A stretch of DNA of 64,000 nt, from NCBI GenBank assembly GCA_964449845.1, contig CAYVES010000001.1, positions 3,612 to 67,611 on the forward strand, read 5' to 3'. Numbering within the stretch: the stretch's first letter is position 1; each line of letters starts with the position of its first letter. The position numbers and the translations under genes are program-made. Below, piece after piece: positions 60,597 through 64,000 of the stretch. The notes below the pieces were generated by a model. That model was given only the letters and a program-made list of their open reading frames with translations. It ran no database searches and was not told the origin of the DNA. Origin of the DNA: SOKG01 sp964449845. GTDB lineage: Bacteria > Chloroflexota > Dehalococcoidia > SZUA-161.

Positions 60597-63500
60597 ATGA
60601 GTTACTCTCTAGGGCTGGATGTCGGCTCCGTCAATGTCAAAGTGGCTCTTGTGGCTGAAGACGGTAGAGCTGTCTATTTTGATGCTGAGAAGATAACGGC
60701 CAGCCCCAAGTTAGCTGTCGCCTCACTCATCTCCAGGCTCTCGGAGAAGTTCAACCTTCAGGAAATCACCACGGCTGGTGTATCTGGCCCCGGCAGTGTT
60801 GCCATACCCAAGGAGCTGGACTGGGCAGAATACAGCAGCTCACTGGCAATCGCTTCTGGACTCCTGCATTCCCACCCGGATGCGAAAACCATCATACAAA
60901 TTGGCGGACAGAGTTCTTTCGTGATAGCGCTTGTGGATGGGCTGAGAAAGCCATGGCAGGTGGTATCAAATCCTCTTTGTGCTGCCGGGACTGGAAGGTT
61001 CCTTGAGCAGCAGGCGTACCGCATTGGAGTCACTCTGGAGGATTTTGCACGACTTGCTCTGGAATGCGAGGGAAGCCCGCCACGGATAGCCGCCAGGTGC
61101 AGTGTTTTTGCCAAGACGGACCTTATTCATCTGCAGCAGAAGGGCGTTCCAATGTCAGCTATGCTCTATGCTTTGTGCGAGAGCATAGCTCGAATGGTCG
61201 CTTCGCTGAAGAAGGGGGTTTTTGAGGAGCCGATCTATTTTGTCGGCGGCGTTGCTGCCAACAGCGCGATGTTAAGGACACTCAATGAGATACTCTCGGC
61301 GAGAAATGGCTACCCGGTGGATGTTATCGTCCCCGAGAATTATCTCCATATCGAGGCTATAGGTTCGGCTCTGCTTTGCAGGGAATCGGGGAAGAGTTCA
61401 AAGGTGATTGTCCCCACAGAAGAGGATAGCAAGCAACGCTACTATGAGATGCCGAGGCTGGAGAAGGTCACCCAGGTGGACGGCTGGGCAGCCCCGAAAA
61501 TAGAGAAGCCGTTTGTAGGATACCTGGGGGTGGATATCGGCTCTACCAGCACTAAGGCAGTCATAGTTGACGAGTTCGGCACCGAGGTGATGGCGAAAAA
61601 TTATCTGATGACGGCGGGAAGGCCTGTTGAGGCTATCAAAGATGTTTTTCGGAACCTGCTCAGAGATGTCGGCGACAATCCCAGGATAGCGGGAGTGGGG
61701 GTTACCGGCTCGGGTAGATATCTCGTTGGCAGCTTTATCGGAGCAGATGTGATAAGGAATGAGATCACCGCCCAGACAAGGGCTGCGGCGGAGATAGATA
61801 CTGAAGCAGATATTATTGAGATTGGTGGCCAGGACTCGAAGCTTGTTATCAAGCGAAACGGCGTTGTCGTTGATTATCAGATGAACAAAGCATGCGCTGC
61901 AGGAACAGGGAGCTTCATCGACGAGCTGGCTGAGCAGCTTGGCGTTCGCGTTCAGAATGGTGATTTTGCCGCTTTGGCATTTGAGGCGCCTCACACTATC
62001 GACCTGGGGTCGAGATGCGCTGCCTTTATGGGGCAGTCAGTTGCCTTAGCTCAGCAGGAAGGTGTGCCCCTGGAGGTGATAACAGCCAGCCTTGCCAACT
62101 CGATTGCGGGCAACTATCTGTCCAAGGTGTTGGGCACGAGGAAACTGGGCGATAAGGTCATGTTGACCGGGGCGGTATTCTATAACGATGCCGTTGTCTC
62201 TGCTTTTAGAAGGGCACTCGAGGGGAAAACCATACTTGTGGCTGAGCATAGGGATGTCAGCGGGGCGATAGGAGCAGCGCTTCTGGCCAGGGAGGAGATG
62301 GACGGCAGGGCCTCAAAGTTTAAGGGGTTGCAAAAGGTTGTTGAGAGCGACTACAAGCTTTCTACCTTTACCTGCAAGAGATGCGACAACAACTGCACTA
62401 TAAGCCGTATGGAGATACCCGGCGAGAAACCTACATTCTACGGCAGCAGGTGTGATCTTTTCGACAGCACCATCAGCCGCGAGAAGATGGAAACCCCCAT
62501 CGATGAGCGTGAGAGACTGCTGTTTAAGGATTACCGGGAGGGTGAAGGCACCGGGCCTGTGGTGGGCATCCCCCGGGCCCTCATGATCTACGATTATGCC
62601 CCGCTATTTATTGGGTTCTTGAATGCGCTCGGCGCAAAGGTTGTGTTTTCCAGCAAGACCAACAATCAGATCATGGGGCAGGCTGTTGAGTTGAGCTACA
62701 CCGACAGTTGTTTTCCAATGAAGCTCCTTCACGGTCATGCGGCGAGCCTGAACAATGTGGACTATATTCTTTACCCCTCCGTCATACGAATGGGCCTCAA
62801 AGAAGGGGATGAGAATCAGAAATATGCTTGCCCCCTGGTGCAGGCATCCCCGTTTATTATACGTGAGGCCCTTGGCATGGGGAAGCGCCTGTTGATACCG
62901 ATAATCGATTTCAGTGGGGGTGACGCCGATGTGATAAAGAACCTTACGGGTGTGGCAGTGAAGATGGGCTTTAGTAGGAGGCAGGGGGGAAAGGCTGCGG
63001 CTCGTGGTATTGCGGCGCAACGCGATTTCGAGGCAGCGGAGGTTGAACTTGGCAAGGAGCTGATGGCACGGCTTCATCGAACCGACCAATTGGGTGTCGT
63101 CCTCTTCGCAAGGTCATATATGTCACAGGATTCGGGAGCAAACCTGGGGATAGCGGAAAAGCTCGCCCAGCTCGGCGTGGTGCCAATACCGCTAGACTTT
63201 CTGCCGCTTGCCTCGGTAGACGTCAGGGAATACTCAGACCGTCCGTATTGGTTCTACGAAAGCAAGCAGATAGCTGGAGCTGCCTTAACTGTAAAAGACC
63301 CCCGGCTATTTGGGCTGGTGCTGACAAACTTCGGCTGCGGGCCAAACTCATTCATAATCAATCTTGTCGAAGACATAATGGGTGGCAAGCCCTTGGGACA
63401 GTTAGAGATCGATGAACATGCTGCCGAAGCGGGGATTGTCACCCGCCTTGAGGCCTTCGTTGATACCATTAATGGCTTCGCCAACTCCAGCAGGGTGGGT

Positions 63501-64000
63501 GAGTCTGTTGCCCAAGAGAGGGATATCCGCCGCGTAGCGTATACGAAGTTCAACCAAAGCAAGCTCGTCTTGCTACCGAGGATGTGCGAACATGCTGACG
63601 CTTTGTGCGCGGCAATGCAGGCTTTTGGGGTTGAAGCAGTGGTGCTTCCCCAGCCAGACGAAAGAGACATGCTCTATAGTAACAAGGTGACATCGGGTAA
63701 GGAGTGCCTGCCGTACAGGGTAACCCTGGGAAGCTTTATAAGGTTCCTCGATGAGGATAACAATGGAGGGGTTGACCTGGAGGATGTCGAAGGGTTTATG
63801 GCTGGTGCATACGGGCCATGCCGCTTCGGTAAATATGCCGTGGAGCAAATCAAGATACTTCGTGACTTGGGCTTCGATTTCCCGATACGAACCACAGTGT
63901 CCAATCATGGCTATCACGATTGGAACCTCGGTGCGGGGTTCGAACGCCTAGCCTGGAGGGGCATTGTTGCAGTCGACTATCTGGAGCGGCTGCTGTGGCG
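60597..64000 (+). CDS. 2-hydroxyacyl-CoA dehydratase activase, large fused form (3' end cut)
   Basis: 1134 codons are seen and the gene continues past the window. Two BcrAD/BadF ASKHA domains lie in tandem: LGLDVGSVNVKVALVAEDGR at residue 4 and LGVDIGSTSTKAVIVDEFG near 310. Each has a Cys bearing loop (NPLCAAGTGRF and NKACAAGTGSF) for a 4Fe-4S cluster held at the dimer interface. A DUF2229 domain begins near 656 (GIPRALMIYDYAPLFIGFLN, then SYTDSCFPMKLLHGH). Such proteins couple ATP hydrolysis to low-potential electron transfer for dehydratases or benzoyl-CoA reductases. With the CoA-transferases and the HdrD-like protein, this suggests anaerobic CoA-ester chemistry. Confidence 0.92.
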   Translation, partial: MSYSLGLDVGSVNVKVALVAEDGRAVYFDAEKITASPKLAVASLISRLSEKFNLQEITTAGVSGPGSVAIPKELDWAEYSSSLAIASGLLHSHPDAKTIIQIGGQSSFVIALVDGLRKPWQVVSNPLCAAGTGRFLEQQAYRIGVTLEDFARLALECEGSPPRIAARCSVFAKTDLIHLQQKGVPMSAMLYALCESIARMVASLKKGVFEEPIYFVGGVAANSAMLRTLNEILSARNGYPVDVIVPENYLHIEAIGSALLCRESGKSSKVIVPTEEDSKQRYYEMPRLEKVTQVDGWAAPKIEKPFVGYLGVDIGSTSTKAVIVDEFGTEVMAKNYLMTAGRPVEAIKDVFRNLLRDVGDNPRIAGVGVTGSGRYLVGSFIGADVIRNEITAQTRAAAEIDTEADIIEIGGQDSKLVIKRNGVVVDYQMNKACAAGTGSFIDELAEQLGVRVQNGDFAALAFEAPHTIDLGSRCAAFMGQSVALAQQEGVPLEVITASLANSIAGNYLSKVLGTRKLGDKVMLTGAVFYNDAVVSAFRRALEGKTILVAEHRDVSGAIGAALLAREEMDGRASKFKGLQKVVESDYKLSTFTCKRCDNNCTISRMEIPGEKPTFYGSRCDLFDSTISREKMETPIDERERLLFKDYREGEGTGPVVGIPRALMIYDYAPLFIGFLNALGAKVVFSSKTNNQIMGQAVELSYTDSCFPMKLLHGHAASLNNVDYILYPSVIRMGLKEGDENQKYACPLVQASPFIIREALGMGKRLLIPIIDFSGGDADVIKNLTGVAVKMGFSRRQGGKAAARGIAAQRDFEAAEVELGKELMARLHRTDQLGVVLFARSYMSQDSGANLGIAEKLAQLGVVPIPLDFLPLASVDVREYSDRPYWFYESKQIAGAALTVKDPRLFGLVLTNFGCGPNSFIINLVEDIMGGKPLGQLEIDEHAAEAGIVTRLEAFVDTINGFANSSRVGESVAQERDIRRVAYTKFNQSKLVLLPRMCEHADALCAAMQAFGVEAVVLPQPDERDMLYSNKVTSGKECLPYRVTLGSFIRFLDEDNNGGVDLEDVEGFMAGAYGPCRFGKYAVEQIKILRDLGFDFPIRTTVSNHGYHDWNLGAGFERLAWRGIVAVDYLERLLW

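Overview
The window reads as one chromosomal segment of an uncultured bacterium, most likely a Chloroflexota member close to Dehalococcoidia. The pointers are the ECF sigma factor paired with a DUF5667-type membrane protein, family III CoA-transferases, an Hdr/Etf-type membrane FeS oxidoreductase, a giant 2-hydroxyacyl-CoA dehydratase activase, and dispersed palindromic repeats of a kind I associate with such genomes. This assignment is inference, because there is no rRNA or other marker in the window. Four runs of N (6978-7077, 17144-17243, 27586-27595, 59192-59201) show that it is a draft assembly. Two of them break reading frames that are clearly continuous.

Layout. 1-2.5 kb: two family III CoA-transferases on the minus strand, the second running off the left edge. 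2.8-5 kb: a secreted protein, then a sigma-24-type factor with its membrane partner. 5-8.5 kb: two paralogous coiled-coil proteins on the minus strand with a DivIVA-like head and a shared C-terminal domain. A third, enormous paralog lies at 30.6-33.5 kb and carries 30 uninterrupted 26-residue repeats. 9-10.4 kb: a methyltransferase fused to an autoinducer-synthase-like acyltransferase. 11.4-29.9 kb: a c-di-GMP enzyme (7TM-GAF-GGDEF-HD-GYP) followed by a nearly complete type IV pilus cluster (pilT, pilB, pilC, minor pilins, a giant PilX-like surface protein, pilN, pilO, pilM, pilD, three more pilins) and a LuxR-type response regulator. 34-38.9 kb: an OmpR-type regulator, a PAS histidine kinase, a double-receiver protein and a REC-PAS-HD-GYP protein. 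39-40.7 kb: a methyltransferase and a glycosyltransferase. 40.7-49.6 kb: the HdrD-like oxidoreductase, DegV, a PlsY-like protein, a P-loop kinase, PRPP synthetase, a hicBA toxin-antitoxin pair and secA.

49.6-52.7 kb is an accessory block: an EVE-like plus NucS-like nuclease, an unknown protein, a DNA-methylase-like protein, a small acidic ORF, a repeat array and a DUF559 nuclease. 52.8-57.8 kb returns to housekeeping genes: PolX, a 2TM protein, an unknown protein, coaX, coaBC and tRNA-Met. The 3' end of that tRNA, with its downstream flank and a promoter, is duplicated 1.65 kb further on. Between the two copies sits one gene with a HEPN-type motif, as expected for a cassette integrated at a tRNA. 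The window ends inside the dehydratase activase.

How it fits together: the pilus genes, two HD-GYP proteins, several phospho-relay proteins and the DivIVA-headed scaffolds suggest a surface and pole programme governed by c-di-GMP and two-component signalling. The promoters of pilC and the nearby response regulator share an AGTACTATGGACA core overlapping the -35 box. The promoter of the 30-repeat protein has the same TGGACA -35 box, so these genes may be co-regulated. The best candidates for something undescribed are the DivIVA-headed 26-residue-repeat family, the methyltransferase/autoinducer-synthase fusion, the tRNA-end/promoter cassette with the HEPN gene, the EVE-nuclease/methylase locus, and a repeat family that can fold into two arms with complementary loops.
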